A stretch of 64,000 nt of DNA, taken from NCBI GenBank assembly GCA_021784575.1, contig JAJYHX010000009.1, forward strand, positions 24,477 to 88,476, given 5' to 3'. Source of the DNA: Nitrospirota bacterium (GTDB lineage: Bacteria > Nitrospirota > JACRHJ01). Below, piece after piece: positions 9,914-18,757 of the stretch. Made by a program: the position numbers and the translations under genes. The notes below the pieces were generated by a model. The model searched no databases. It saw only the letters and a program-made list of their open reading frames with translations, and was not told the DNA's origin. Numbering within the stretch: position 1 is the first letter of the stretch; every line of letters starts with the position of its first letter.

Positions 9914-11218
9914 TCATCCGTGTGTATTCCCGAAAACCCGCCTGAATATCCTATTAACATTCTTTGTATGATACTCAAGCGAGAAGCACTCAAGCAACTC
10001 TTCCTTAGACAGCGCCTTCATTACATCCTTGTCCTTCAACAGGAGCGTCTTGAAATCCCTGCCCTTTTCCCAGACCTGCATTGCGTTTCTCTGGACAACC
10101 CTATAGGCGATTTCACGCGAGAGGCCCTTGTCCGTAAGGGCAAGAAGGACGCGCTGGGAATTTATAAGGCCATTCATCTTGTTGAGGTTCGCAAGCATGT
10201 TCTCCGGATAGACGAGCAGGTTCTTTATGACGCCGGTAAAACGCTTCAGCATGTAATCCACGAGTATCGTGCTGTCCGGCAATATTACGCGCTCAACCGA
10301 TGAGTGACTTATGTCCCGTTCGTGCCAGAGGGCGATATTCTCGAATGAGGCCAGCATGTTGCCACGGATTACCCTTGCCAGGCCGGAGATGTTCTCGGAT
10401 GCGATGGGATTCCGTTTATGGGGCATAGCCGAGGAACCCTTTTGTCCCTTTGAGAAATACTCCTCGGCTTCGTAAACCTCAGTCCGCTGAAGGTGTCTTA
10501 TCTCGATTGAGAACTTGTCAAGCGATGAAGCAATCATCGCCAGCGCGGACATATACTGCGCGTGCCGGTCTCTCTGCACCACCTGCGTGGAAACCGGCGC
10601 AGGCATAAGCCCGGCCTTCTTGCAAACGTATTCCTCCACAAATGGGTCGACGTTCGCAAAAGTTCCCACGGCCCCCGAAATCTTACCGAACGCTGCGATT
10701 TCTCTCGCCTCTTCCATGCGGCGCAGGTTCCGCTTCATCTCGTCGTGCCAGAGCGCCATTTTAAGGCCAAAAGTGACCGGTTCGGCATGAATTCCGTGCG
10801 AGCGGCCTATCATTACCGTGCCCTTGTGTTCGTACGCCCTATGCTTCAGGACGGCCATCAGCTCTTTTATATCTTCTATTATTATATCCGCCGCCTCTTT
10901 CATCTGTATCGCAAGGGCGGTGTCAAGGACGTCTGAGGATGTGAGGCCCATGTGTATGAAACGCGAGTCCTCTCCGACATATTCCGCGACGTTCGTCAGG
11001 AAGGCTATGACGTCGTGCTTAACCTCGCGCTCTATCTCGTCCACACGCGCGGAGTCGAAGTTTGCCTTCTTCTTTATGTTGGAAAGCGCGGCCTTCGGCA
11101 CCTTGCCAAGCCTTGCCCATGCCTCACAAGCAAGCGTCTCGACAAAGAGCCATTTCCCATATTTATTTTCCTGCGACCATACTGCGGCCATCTCCGGGCG
11201 CGTGTATCTTTCTATCAT
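9914..11218 (-). CDS. purB: Adenylosuccinate lyase
   Basis: 434-residue lyase acting twice in purine synthesis: SAICAR to AICAR, and adenylosuccinate to AMP. The fumarase/aspartase-superfamily signature GSSAMPHKRNPI is present, along with MIGRSHGIHAEPVTFG and GLTSSDVLDTALA. It begins MIERYTRPEMAAVWSQENKY. The ATG follows the nusB stop with no gap. Confidence 0.97.
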   Translation of the reverse strand: MIERYTRPEMAAVWSQENKYGKWLFVETLACEAWARLGKVPKAALSNIKKKANFDSARVDEIEREVKHDVIAFLTNVAEYVGEDSRFIHMGLTSSDVLDTALAIQMKEAADIIIEDIKELMAVLKHRAYEHKGTVMIGRSHGIHAEPVTFGLKMALWHDEMKRNLRRMEEAREIAAFGKISGAVGTFANVDPFVEEYVCKKAGLMPAPVSTQVVQRDRHAQYMSALAMIASSLDKFSIEIRHLQRTEVYEAEEYFSKGQKGSSAMPHKRNPIASENISGLARVIRGNMLASFENIALWHERDISHSSVERVILPDSTILVDYMLKRFTGVIKNLLVYPENMLANLNKMNGLINSQRVLLALTDKGLSREIAYRVVQRNAMQVWEKGRDFKTLLLKDKDVMKALSKEELLECFSLEYHTKNVNRIFRRVFGNTHG

Positions 11219-11635
11219 TCAGTTCCTTTGCCTCACGCTCTTGGCGATTTTGTCCAATACACCGTTAATAAACGTAGCGGATTCCTCAAGACTGTATTTT
11301 TTGGCTATCTCGATTGCCTCGTTTATCGTAACATTAACGGGAATGTCAAGGAAATACAGGAGTTCACACGTTGCAAACCTGAGGATGTTCCTGTCTATTG
11401 CGGAAAGCCTGTCCAGCGTCCAGTTCTCGAGATGCCCTGTTATGAGGCCGTTTATCTCTTTTGCGTGTTTTTCGGTATTCTGGACTAATATCAGCGCATA
11501 ATCGGCGTCTTCTTCCTTACCGCCGAAAGCCTCAAAAAAGACCGACATTGCCTCGCGGGTAAACTGCTCGCCGGAGACATCCAGTTTATACAGGAATTGT
11601 AACGCCAGTTCCCTTGCCTTTCGGCGGCTTCCCAT
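11219..11635 (-). CDS. nusB: Transcription antitermination factor NusB
   Basis: 138-residue all-helical factor that pairs with NusE (S10) on boxA RNA during rRNA antitermination. It starts MGSRRKARELALQFLYKLDV and ends with the typical INEAIEIAKKYSLEESATFINGVLDKI. Its place between ribH and purB follows a widespread ribH-nusB linkage. It begins 8 bp after ribH ends. Confidence 0.95.
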   Translation of the reverse strand: MGSRRKARELALQFLYKLDVSGEQFTREAMSVFFEAFGGKEEDADYALILVQNTEKHAKEINGLITGHLENWTLDRLSAIDRNILRFATCELLYFLDIPVNVTINEAIEIAKKYSLEESATFINGVLDKIAKSVRQRN

Positions 11636-11643
11636 AATACCCG

Positions 11644-12114
11644 TTATTTTTTCAACGCCTTGAAGAGGTTCACCATCTCTATCGCGGCAACGGCTGCGTC
11701 AAAACCCTTGTTGCCGGACTTGGCCCCGGCACGCTCTATAGCCTGCTCTATGGAATCGGTTGTCAGGACGCCGAATATCACCGGGATTTTAGCGTCCATT
11801 CCCACAGCCGCGACACCCTTGGAGACCTCCGCGCTTACATAATCGAAATGCGGAGTCGCCCCTCGTATTACTGCACCGAGACATATCACCGCGTCATATT
11901 TCCCGGAGGAAGCCGCGATTTTCGCCGTAACAGGTATCTCGAACGCACCCGGCACCCTGACAACGGTGAGGTTACCGTCCTTTGCGCCGTTTCTTACGAG
12001 GCCGTCGAGAGCGCCATCCAGAAGTCTTGAAGTTATAAAATCATTGAAACGCGAGGCGATAATGCAGAATTTAAGTCCCTCGGCGCTTAAGTTTCCCTGT
12101 ACCTGCTTAGGCAT
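11644..12114 (-). CDS. ribH: 6,7-dimethyl-8-ribityllumazine synthase
   Basis: Penultimate riboflavin enzyme, condensing the ribityl-aminouracil with 3,4-dihydroxy-2-butanone 4-phosphate; the family forms 60-mer or decamer shells. 156 residues, usual length. Motifs include [31 protein letters not shown] (with the catalytic His) and [20 protein letters not shown]. The substrate-supplying ribBA gene lies 82 bp upstream. ribD and ribE are not in the window. Confidence 0.96.
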   Translation of the reverse strand: MPKQVQGNLSAEGLKFCIIASRFNDFITSRLLDGALDGLVRNGAKDGNLTVVRVPGAFEIPVTAKIAASSGKYDAVICLGAVIRGATPHFDYVSAEVSKGVAAVGMDAKIPVIFGVLTTDSIEQAIERAGAKSGNKGFDAAVAAIEMVNLFKALKK

Positions 12115-12196
12115 TTGGCCTCCTTCGGAGATGTCAGGTGTCAGCCGTCAGAAATTAAAACCTTGGATTTTACTGCCCCCGGCCCCTGATCCCTGC

Positions 12197-13414
12197 CTAT
12201 ACGTTTTCTAAAATATGCCCCAACTTCTGCTTCTTCGTTTTCAAATAGTTCAGATTGGTCGCGTGGGCCGGTATCTCTATGGGCACCCTGTCCGTCACTT
12301 TCAGGCCATAACCTTCAAGGCCGATAATCTTGCGCGGGTTATTCGTCATCAGGCGCATTTTTTTAACTCCCAGATCGACAAGTATCTGCGCGCCTATGCC
12401 ATAATCCCGCAGATCCGCCTTGAAACCGAGCTGGAGGTTCGCCTCCACGGTATCCATGCCTTTATCCTGAAGTTCGTATGCCCGAAGCTTGTTGACAAGG
12501 CCGATTCCCCTGCCCTCCTGCCTCATATAAAGAATAATCCCCTTCCCCTCCTGCTCTATCATCTCCATTGCCTTGTGGAGTTGGTCTCCGCAGTCACACC
12601 TCAGGGAATGAAGGACATCGCCTGTCAGGCATTCGGAATGCACGCGCACCAGGACGTCGTCCCCGGGCTTGATCTCTCCCTTAACAAGCGCAAGGTGGTT
12701 TAGGTCATCCACGTCGTTTTCGTATGCTATCGCTGTGAACTCGCCGTATTCTGTGGGAAGATTTGTTACCGCGGCCCTCTTCACGAACGACTCCCGGCGC
12801 ATCCTGTGTTCTATAAGTGACTTTATAGTAACCATCTTCAGCCCGTGCTCTTTGGCGAACTCGGAAAGCTCCGGCACCCTTGCCATCGTGCCGTCTTCGT
12901 TCATTATCTCGCAGATGACTCCGGCGGGGGCAAGCCCTGCGATACGCGCCAGGTCTACGGAACCTTCCGTCTGTCCGGCCCGCTTTAAAACGCCGCCTTT
13001 CTGCGCGCGAAGCGGGAAAATATGGCCGGGACGGGCAAGGTCTTCCGGTTTGCAGCCATCGTGCACGGCGGTAAGGATGGTAGTCGCCCTGTCTTTCGCG
13101 GAGATGCCCGTCGATACGCCTTTCTTGGCTTCAATGGACACAGTGAACGCCGTGCCGAACGCGGATGTGTTTTTGGAGGACATCATAGGAAGCTGAAGCT
13201 CTTCGACCTTCTCAGCCGTCAGGGAGAGGCATATCAGCCCGCGCCCGTATTTCGCCATGAAGTTAATAGCCTCCGGGGTAACCTTCTCCGCCGCCATGGT
13301 AAGGTCGCCCTCGTTCTCCCTGTCCTCGTCGTCAATGAGTATTACCATCCTGCCGTCACGGATGTCGGCGACGGCGTCCTCGATGGTGTCGAATTTCTGT
13401 TTGCTGCGAGTCAC
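12197..13414 (-). CDS. ribBA: Bifunctional DHBP synthase / GTP cyclohydrolase II
   Basis: 405 residues. The N-terminal ~205 residues are 3,4-dihydroxy-2-butanone-4-phosphate synthase ([34 protein letters not shown]). The C-terminal half is GTP cyclohydrolase II, with zinc cysteines in [19 protein letters not shown] and [16 protein letters not shown]. It therefore makes both precursors of riboflavin. The start is a GTG at 13414 with GGAAG six bases upstream. It is the first gene after the promoter at 13456-13484 and probably heads the rib-nusB-pur unit. I see no FMN riboswitch in the short leader. Confidence 0.95.
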   Translation of the reverse strand: MTRSKQKFDTIEDAVADIRDGRMVILIDDEDRENEGDLTMAAEKVTPEAINFMAKYGRGLICLSLTAEKVEELQLPMMSSKNTSAFGTAFTVSIEAKKGVSTGISAKDRATTILTAVHDGCKPEDLARPGHIFPLRAQKGGVLKRAGQTEGSVDLARIAGLAPAGVICEIMNEDGTMARVPELSEFAKEHGLKMVTIKSLIEHRMRRESFVKRAAVTNLPTEYGEFTAIAYENDVDDLNHLALVKGEIKPGDDVLVRVHSECLTGDVLHSLRCDCGDQLHKAMEMIEQEGKGIILYMRQEGRGIGLVNKLRAYELQDKGMDTVEANLQLGFKADLRDYGIGAQILVDLGVKKMRLMTNNPRKIIGLEGYGLKVTDRVPIEIPAHATNLNYLKTKKQKLGHILENV

Positions 13415-13455
13415 TTTGGCCTTCCGATTATAGGGGAAAATTTTTGGGAAAAGAA

Positions 13456-13484
13456 ATTATAACAACTCCGATATGTTATGTAAA
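13456..13484 (-). promoter_or_regulatory. Near-consensus sigma70 promoter for ribBA and downstream genes
   Basis: On the minus strand TTTACA (13484-13479), a 17-base spacer and TATAAT (13461-13456). Transcription would start near 13449, about 35 bases before the ribBA GTG. It is the only strong promoter I see ahead of the rib-nusB-pur run. Confidence 0.75.
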
Positions 13485-13495
13485 GGAGAAAAATT

Positions 13496-15106
13496 TCACC
13501 CTTTCGCCTCGATAAGCGTATACGCCATGTGCGTCACATGCGTGTTTATCCTCTCCAGGTACGTGAGCATATCGAGGTGTATGGCGCTTGTCTCGAAGGA
13601 TTCTTTCAGGCCCGCCTTCAGCCTCTCGATATGAGCGTTTCTGTATTCCTTTTCAAGACCCTCCATCCTCTCCTTGTTCTTCATGACCCTGTCAGCCAGG
13701 TCGAGGTCGTTTGCCGTGAAAGCCGCGACGGCTGTCTGGAAGTTCTCCGCCACCTTCCTGTGAAAATCCCTTATCTCCAGATGCCCTTCTTTGGAAAAAC
13801 TCAGCCCGTTCCTCATCTTTTTCCTTGCCAGGGCCATTATATTTTTGTCTATAGTGTCTCCGATGTTCTCCAGGTCGGAGGTAATAGATATTATCGAGAG
13901 TTCACGCCTCGACTGCTCCTCCGTAAGGGAACCGGGTATCTTTGCAAGATAAAACCTTATGCTCCTGTCGAGTTTGTCCACCCGGTCATCGGTCTCCTCT
14001 ATGCCCGAGATGAAACCCTCTTCCTCCAGTTCAAAGGCTTTCGGCACGTTCACCAGCATGTCCTGGACGATGTCCGCCATCCTGAGCGTCTCCCTGGCCG
14101 CCTGGGAGATGGCAAGGGGCGGCGTGGTCAGGACGGCCTCGTCCAGGAACTTCGGCCCGAAAGGCTCGTCCTCTTTCTTTCCCTTTACCGTCTTTTCGAG
14201 GAACTTGGCCATAAGTGAGGAAAACGGCAGGAAAATAATGGCCAGTGCGGCATTAAAGAACGTGTGGGCATTCGCAATCTGCCTGATTACATTGCCGGAA
14301 CTGTGCTGGACTATGTCTGCAAGCGGCCCCATCAAAGGGAAGAATATCAGGACGCCAATTACCTTGAAAAGCGTGTGGGCATAGGCGACCCGCCTGCCCT
14401 CTGCGGTGCCGGTAAGGCCTATGAACATGGCCGTGGCGCATGTGCCGATGTTCGCGCCGAATATAATAGGCAGGGCCTGGTGTATACCTATAAGGCCCTG
14501 CGAGGCAAGGCTCAAGGCAACGCCGATTGTCGCGGCGCTTGAATGCACAAGGGCGGTAAAGACGGCTGAGATCAAAAGCCCTATTACCGGGTTGTTTTTA
14601 AGCACAACCAGCATTAGGCGGAATATCTCGGATTTCCCAAGCGGGGCCATAGCATCCGACATTATCTTTATGGACAGGAATATGAAACCGAACCCCGCGA
14701 CCGCCTGACCGGCATCCTTCCACATCCTGTTTTTCCCCAGGTACATTACGAGAAGACCCAGGCCGATTAGCAGTATCGAGTATTCCATGATGTTGAACGC
14801 GATTATCTGCACGGTTACGGTGGTGCCGATGTCCGCGCCAAGTATGACTCCGAGCGTCTGGGCGAACTGCATTATGCCGGAGTTTACAAAACCCACCAGC
14901 ATGGCGGTCGTGGCGGTGGAAGACTGCGTAAGCGTGGTTATTATAATGCCGAGCAGAAGGGCCTTCGTCCGGTTCCTGGTGAGGTAGTTGAGGGCCTGTT
15001 TTAAGTGCGGTCCCGCAGCCTTCTGAAGCCCTTCGCCAGTCTGGCGTATGCCATACACCAGTAGCATCAGGCCCCCGAAGAGGGAGAAATACATGAGACT
15101 TGTCAT
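13496..15106 (-). CDS. Na/Pi-cotransporter family protein with PhoU-like tail
   Basis: 536-residue inner-membrane protein. The first ~310 residues hold multiple hydrophobic segments and the two inverted PNaS repeats, with their QSS-type signatures LTQSSTATTAMLVGF and LVHSSAATIGVALSLA. Residues about 340-530 are a helical PhoU-like domain (DRVDKLDRSIRFYL, ENIGDTIDKNI). Homologues move phosphate with sodium or act in phosphate homeostasis. Substrate and direction are not shown by sequence. It ends about 12 bases before the rib promoter and is preceded by a dispersed repeat. Confidence 0.88.
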   Translation of the reverse strand: MTSLMYFSLFGGLMLLVYGIRQTGEGLQKAAGPHLKQALNYLTRNRTKALLLGIIITTLTQSSTATTAMLVGFVNSGIMQFAQTLGVILGADIGTTVTVQIIAFNIMEYSILLIGLGLLVMYLGKNRMWKDAGQAVAGFGFIFLSIKIMSDAMAPLGKSEIFRLMLVVLKNNPVIGLLISAVFTALVHSSAATIGVALSLASQGLIGIHQALPIIFGANIGTCATAMFIGLTGTAEGRRVAYAHTLFKVIGVLIFFPLMGPLADIVQHSSGNVIRQIANAHTFFNAALAIIFLPFSSLMAKFLEKTVKGKKEDEPFGPKFLDEAVLTTPPLAISQAARETLRMADIVQDMLVNVPKAFELEEEGFISGIEETDDRVDKLDRSIRFYLAKIPGSLTEEQSRRELSIISITSDLENIGDTIDKNIMALARKKMRNGLSFSKEGHLEIRDFHRKVAENFQTAVAAFTANDLDLADRVMKNKERMEGLEKEYRNAHIERLKAGLKESFETSAIHLDMLTYLERINTHVTHMAYTLIEAKG

Positions 15107-15116
15107 AACGCTATGT

Positions 15117-15164
15117 TCACCCTCTTCCCCGTCCCCTCTCCCATCAAGTGGCGAGGGGTGAAAG
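15117..15164. repeat. CCCTC...CTCCCATCAAG...GAGGGG repeat (family C, copy 1)
   Basis: G/C-biased imperfect palindrome between gcvPA and the transporter gene, with CCCCTCTCCC and GGCGAGGGGTG arms around ATCAAGT. A related element sits at 49303-49348. This type of CCCTCTCCC...GGGAGAGGG element is common in environmental genomes. Confidence 0.5.
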
Positions 15165-15194
15165 TTATCGTCGACGCGCCGAGGGCGTCGCGCC

Positions 15195-16523
15195 TTACAT
15201 ATGTTTCACAAGCCGGTCTATCTCTTCCTGCGTCCTCTTCTCCGTAACGGCGAGAAGCATCTTTCCAGCAAGCTCCGGATAATGATCGCCAAGGTCGAGA
15301 CCTCCAATTATATTATCCTTAAGGAGCCTTTTGTTCAACGACTTGACATCCTTCACGGCAACGGCGAATTCCTTGAAGAACGGCGCATCAAAGAGGGGCT
15401 TTATACCCTTCTTCTTAAGCTCGTCCAGGGCGTAATGGGACTTCTGAAGACAAAGGGATGCGATATCTCTCAAACCGCGCCCGCCCATAAGCGAGAGATA
15501 CACCGCCGCAGTCAGCGCTACCAGCGCCTCGTTCGTGCATATATTGGATGTCGCCCGTTCCCTTTTTATATGCTGCTCTCGCGCCTGAAGGGTAAGGACG
15601 TATCCGCGTCTCCTGCGCCTGTCCTTCGTCTCGCCGACAATCCTTCCCGGCATCTGCCGGATAAAGTCCTCCCTGCATGCAAATATGCCAAGATACGGCC
15701 CGCCGAATGATATGGATTTACCGAGCGCCTGTCCCTCTCCGACGACAATGTCGGCCCCCAATTCACCGGGGTTCTTCAGGATTCCAAGCGCGATGGGATC
15801 GATAACCGCTACAAGCAGCGCGCCCTTCCCATGCGCGGCCTGAGCGGCGGCTTTTAAATCCTCTACGCAACCGAAGAAGTTAGGATACTGAATTATAACG
15901 GCGGCGGTGGAAGGCCCGATGTCCTGGTCAAGCGCCTGCATGTCCGTCGTCCCGGCTGCGGCGTCGTACGGTATTTCCACCACCGGAGACTTTACTCCCC
16001 GCACGTAGGTCTTGAGCGCCTGCCGGTAGTTTGGATGAACAGTCCTGGATACAATAACCTCATGCCTCTTTGTAAGCCTCTGGGCCATCAGCGCGGCCTC
16101 GGCCATGGCGGAAGCCCCGTCGTACATCGAGGCGTTCGCCGCGCCCATGCCTGTCAGCCCGCATATCATGCTCTGGTACTCGAACGCCGCCTGAAGCGTG
16201 CCCTGGCTCGCCTCCGGCTGATATGGCGTATAAGACGTGGCAAACTCGGAGCGGGACGTTATGAACCGGACGGCTGAAGGAATGAAGTGGTCGTATCCTC
16301 CCCCGCCCATGAAACAGGCGTATTTCGATGCGTCGGCGTTGAGCGAGGCCATGTCCCTAAGCTCAGCCGTAAGCTCCATCTCGGAGAGGGCGGGCGGAAG
16401 ACCAAGCGGCCCATTCAGGAGAAGCCCTTCCGGTATCTCCCTTATCAGGTCTTTAAACTCGCGCGCGCCGGCCGCTTCGAGCATTAATCTTCGGTCTTCC
16501 GACGTATTTGGTATATATCTCAT
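15195..16523 (-). CDS. gcvPA: Glycine dehydrogenase (decarboxylating) subunit 1
   Basis: Alpha half of the two-subunit PLP glycine decarboxylase (P-protein). 442 residues. Typical stretches are MRYIPNTSEDRRLMLEAAG, MGGGGYDHFIPSAVRFI, YTPYQPEASQGTLQAAFEYQ and GEGQALGKSISFGGPYLGIF. The PLP lysine sits on the beta subunit GcvPB, which must be encoded elsewhere, because neither gcvPB nor gcvH follows here. The ATG overlaps the gcvT stop by 4 bp (ATGA). Confidence 0.95.
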   Translation of the reverse strand: MRYIPNTSEDRRLMLEAAGAREFKDLIREIPEGLLLNGPLGLPPALSEMELTAELRDMASLNADASKYACFMGGGGYDHFIPSAVRFITSRSEFATSYTPYQPEASQGTLQAAFEYQSMICGLTGMGAANASMYDGASAMAEAALMAQRLTKRHEVIVSRTVHPNYRQALKTYVRGVKSPVVEIPYDAAAGTTDMQALDQDIGPSTAAVIIQYPNFFGCVEDLKAAAQAAHGKGALLVAVIDPIALGILKNPGELGADIVVGEGQALGKSISFGGPYLGIFACREDFIRQMPGRIVGETKDRRRRRGYVLTLQAREQHIKRERATSNICTNEALVALTAAVYLSLMGGRGLRDIASLCLQKSHYALDELKKKGIKPLFDAPFFKEFAVAVKDVKSLNKRLLKDNIIGGLDLGDHYPELAGKMLLAVTEKRTQEEIDRLVKHM

Positions 16524-17641
16524 TTTGAAGACGGGCCGCCAGCTGAGGCCGGCTTGCCGGCTTTCCTGTAGAATGGGAACTCTACAAGCTCCGCCGCGTG
16601 CGACTTCCCGCGTATCACCACTTTGACGGCCTGAGATGCGTCAGGCGGGCTGGCAGGGATATACGCCATTGCGATGCCCTTATGCAGCGAAGGAGAAAAA
16701 TTCCCGCTCGTTACGGCGCCTATCTCGCGCTCCCTTAAAGCAATCGGACACCCGCGCCTCGGCACACCCGGCTCCGTCAGGACAAGTCCGGCAAGCCTTC
16801 TCTTCGTCCCTTTCTCTTTTATTTTAAGCAGCGCGTCCCGCCCGATGAATCTTTTGTTTTCAAAGTCTATGAAACTTGCATATCCTGCCTCGATAGGATT
16901 TGTATTCTCATCTATATCGTTGCCATACAGGAGGTATCCCATCTCAAGCCGTAGCGTGTCGCGCGCGGCCAGTCCGCATGGCATTATGCCGAACTTTCCG
17001 CCCTTTTCCAGCAATAAATCCCATAGTTCTTTTGCGACTTTTCTGTGTGCGTATATTTCAAATCCCTTCTCCCCGGTATAGCCGGTCTTGGACAGCATCA
17101 CCCCGGAACCGGAGAATGCAAAATTTACAAAGGAATGATACGGGAATTCAGCCGGATTTACGCCGAAAGCGTCAGAGGCAATTTCCCAGGACGCCGGACC
17201 CTGAAGAGCAAGTATGCAGGTGTCCGGGCTGTCGTCTATCAATATCGCCCTGAAATCCCGCCCGACGTCCCTCAGCCAGTTTAAATCCTTCTCCCGGTTG
17301 GATGCGTTCACAACCAGTATGAATCTTTCCTCGTTCAGCCTGAACACCACCAGGTCGTCTTTTATTCCGCCCTTTCCGTTCAATAAAAAGGTATAGCTGG
17401 CGTGGTCTGGTTTTAGCGAATCCGGTCTGAAAGTAAGCACGCGGGAGAGGAAATCGATACTGTCCGCTCCGCCGATTTCGATTACGCCCATGTGGCTGAC
17501 ATCGAAAATCCCGGCGGCGGTTCTGACCGCAGTATGCTCCCTGACCGCACCGGCGTATTCCAGGGGCATCTCCCAGCCGTGGAAATCCAGGAACTTCGCT
17601 TGAAGAGCCTTGTGCCGGTCATATAGCGGGGACTTCGCCAT
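16520..17641 (-). CDS. gcvT: Aminomethyltransferase (glycine cleavage T-protein)
   Basis: 373 residues. It transfers the methylene group from the H-protein-bound aminomethyl intermediate to tetrahydrofolate, releasing ammonia. It begins KSPLYDRHKALQAKFLDFHG and carries GIFDVSHMGVIEIGG, LSKTGYTGEKGFEIY and the folate-site ALRLEMG-type stretch DTLRLEMGYLLYGND. The last ~12 residues (AGKPASAGGPSSK) are a low-complexity tail. gcvH usually follows, but here gcvPA follows directly. Confidence 0.95.
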   Translation of the reverse strand: MAKSPLYDRHKALQAKFLDFHGWEMPLEYAGAVREHTAVRTAAGIFDVSHMGVIEIGGADSIDFLSRVLTFRPDSLKPDHASYTFLLNGKGGIKDDLVVFRLNEERFILVVNASNREKDLNWLRDVGRDFRAILIDDSPDTCILALQGPASWEIASDAFGVNPAEFPYHSFVNFAFSGSGVMLSKTGYTGEKGFEIYAHRKVAKELWDLLLEKGGKFGIMPCGLAARDTLRLEMGYLLYGNDIDENTNPIEAGYASFIDFENKRFIGRDALLKIKEKGTKRRLAGLVLTEPGVPRRGCPIALREREIGAVTSGNFSPSLHKGIAMAYIPASPPDASQAVKVVIRGKSHAAELVEFPFYRKAGKPASAGGPSSK

Positions 17642-17661
17642 GATAAAAAGGTATCACAGGG

Positions 17662-18756
17662 TTATAAGGTTGTAAAGGATTGAAGAACCTTTATGAATTT
17701 TCTGTTCTGTGGGCGCGAGAGTATCGCAACTCTAATGAAACGGTCGCCAAGCCCGGGGAAATTGGAGCAGTCCCGGACAATGAGGCCGAGCCGGGCAAGG
17801 CGCTCCGTAAGTTCGGAAGAGCCCGGCTTTATGCCGAGTATCTTGACAAGGAGGAAGTTTGCCGACGACGGGTAAGGCGAAAGCCAGCCCGTCCCGGAGA
17901 TGGCGTCGAACATATAATCGCGCTCGACTTCGTTTCTGGCGAGGGTCTCCTTCTCATATTCCCTGTCCCCAAGCGCCGCAATCGCCGCCGCCTGAGCGAG
18001 GCAGTTTACCGTCCACGGTTCCCGGCCAAGCTTCATCCTTGCTATTATTCCAGCATCGGCAGCGGCATAACCGATACGGATTCCGGGCATACCGTAAAAC
18101 TTGGTGAAGTTCCTTAAGACCACCGCCCCAAGCCTTACGGCCTCCCTGAGCACGCTTTCTTTTCCCGCGTATTCGATGAACGCCTCGTCTATGCAGATAA
18201 CCGTGCCTGTCCTCGACGCCTCGTCGAGGAGACCCAGAAGACGCTCACGGGGTATCAGTGCGCCGGTGGGGTTGTTCGGATTGCAAAGAAACATCAGGCC
18301 GCATCTCTTCAGGCCGCGTGAAATGGCGTCCATACCGGGCCGAAAATTGTTTTTCCCCAGGAGCGGCAGACGCATTACCCTCGCCCCGGCAAGGGAAGAG
18401 GCCCTTTCGTAATCCGAAAAAGAAGGGGCAAGGACAACAACCTTCTTTACACCGAGAGCGCGCGGCAGGAGATAAATAAGCTCGGTCGAGCCGTTTCCAA
18501 CCAGTATCTCGTCTTCTTTCAAGCCATGAAGCGCAGCCAGCTTCTCCGTAAGCTCGCCTGAATCCGGGTCGGGATACCTGCTAAGTTCGGAGAACGCGCG
18601 TTCCATTGCGGCAAGGGATTTCGTCGGCGGCCCAAGCGGGTTCACGCTCGCCGAGAAGTCAATAATCTTCCCGGCTGGTATGCCGTATTTTCTGGAATAA
18701 TACAGGACGTTTCCGCCGTGAAGCGGCTCGTTTTGAGTATATCGAAAAATCCGCAT
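17662..18756 (-). CDS. cobD: Threonine-phosphate decarboxylase (cobalamin synthesis)
   Basis: PLP fold-type I enzyme giving (R)-1-amino-2-propanol O-phosphate for the nucleotide loop of cobalamin. It resembles histidinol-phosphate aminotransferase, but HGGNVLYYSRKYG near the start and a neighbouring cbiB point to CobD. Seen: GNGSTELIYLLPR, CNPNNPTG, ICIDEAFIEYAG and the PLP lysine in RNFTKFYGMPGIRIGYA. I start at the ATG at 18756, just after the cbiB stop. An ATG at 18783 would overlap cbiB and add nine residues. Confidence 0.88.
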   Translation of the reverse strand: MRIFRYTQNEPLHGGNVLYYSRKYGIPAGKIIDFSASVNPLGPPTKSLAAMERAFSELSRYPDPDSGELTEKLAALHGLKEDEILVGNGSTELIYLLPRALGVKKVVVLAPSFSDYERASSLAGARVMRLPLLGKNNFRPGMDAISRGLKRCGLMFLCNPNNPTGALIPRERLLGLLDEASRTGTVICIDEAFIEYAGKESVLREAVRLGAVVLRNFTKFYGMPGIRIGYAAADAGIIARMKLGREPWTVNCLAQAAAIAALGDREYEKETLARNEVERDYMFDAISGTGWLSPYPSSANFLLVKILGIKPGSSELTERLARLGLIVRDCSNFPGLGDRFIRVAILSRPQNRKFIKVLQSFTTL

Positions 18757-18757
18757 G

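Noticed and set aside
13415..13495. FMN riboswitch ahead of ribBA
   Set aside because: Only 81 bp separate ribBA from the neighbouring gene, and none of the conserved RFN segments is present.
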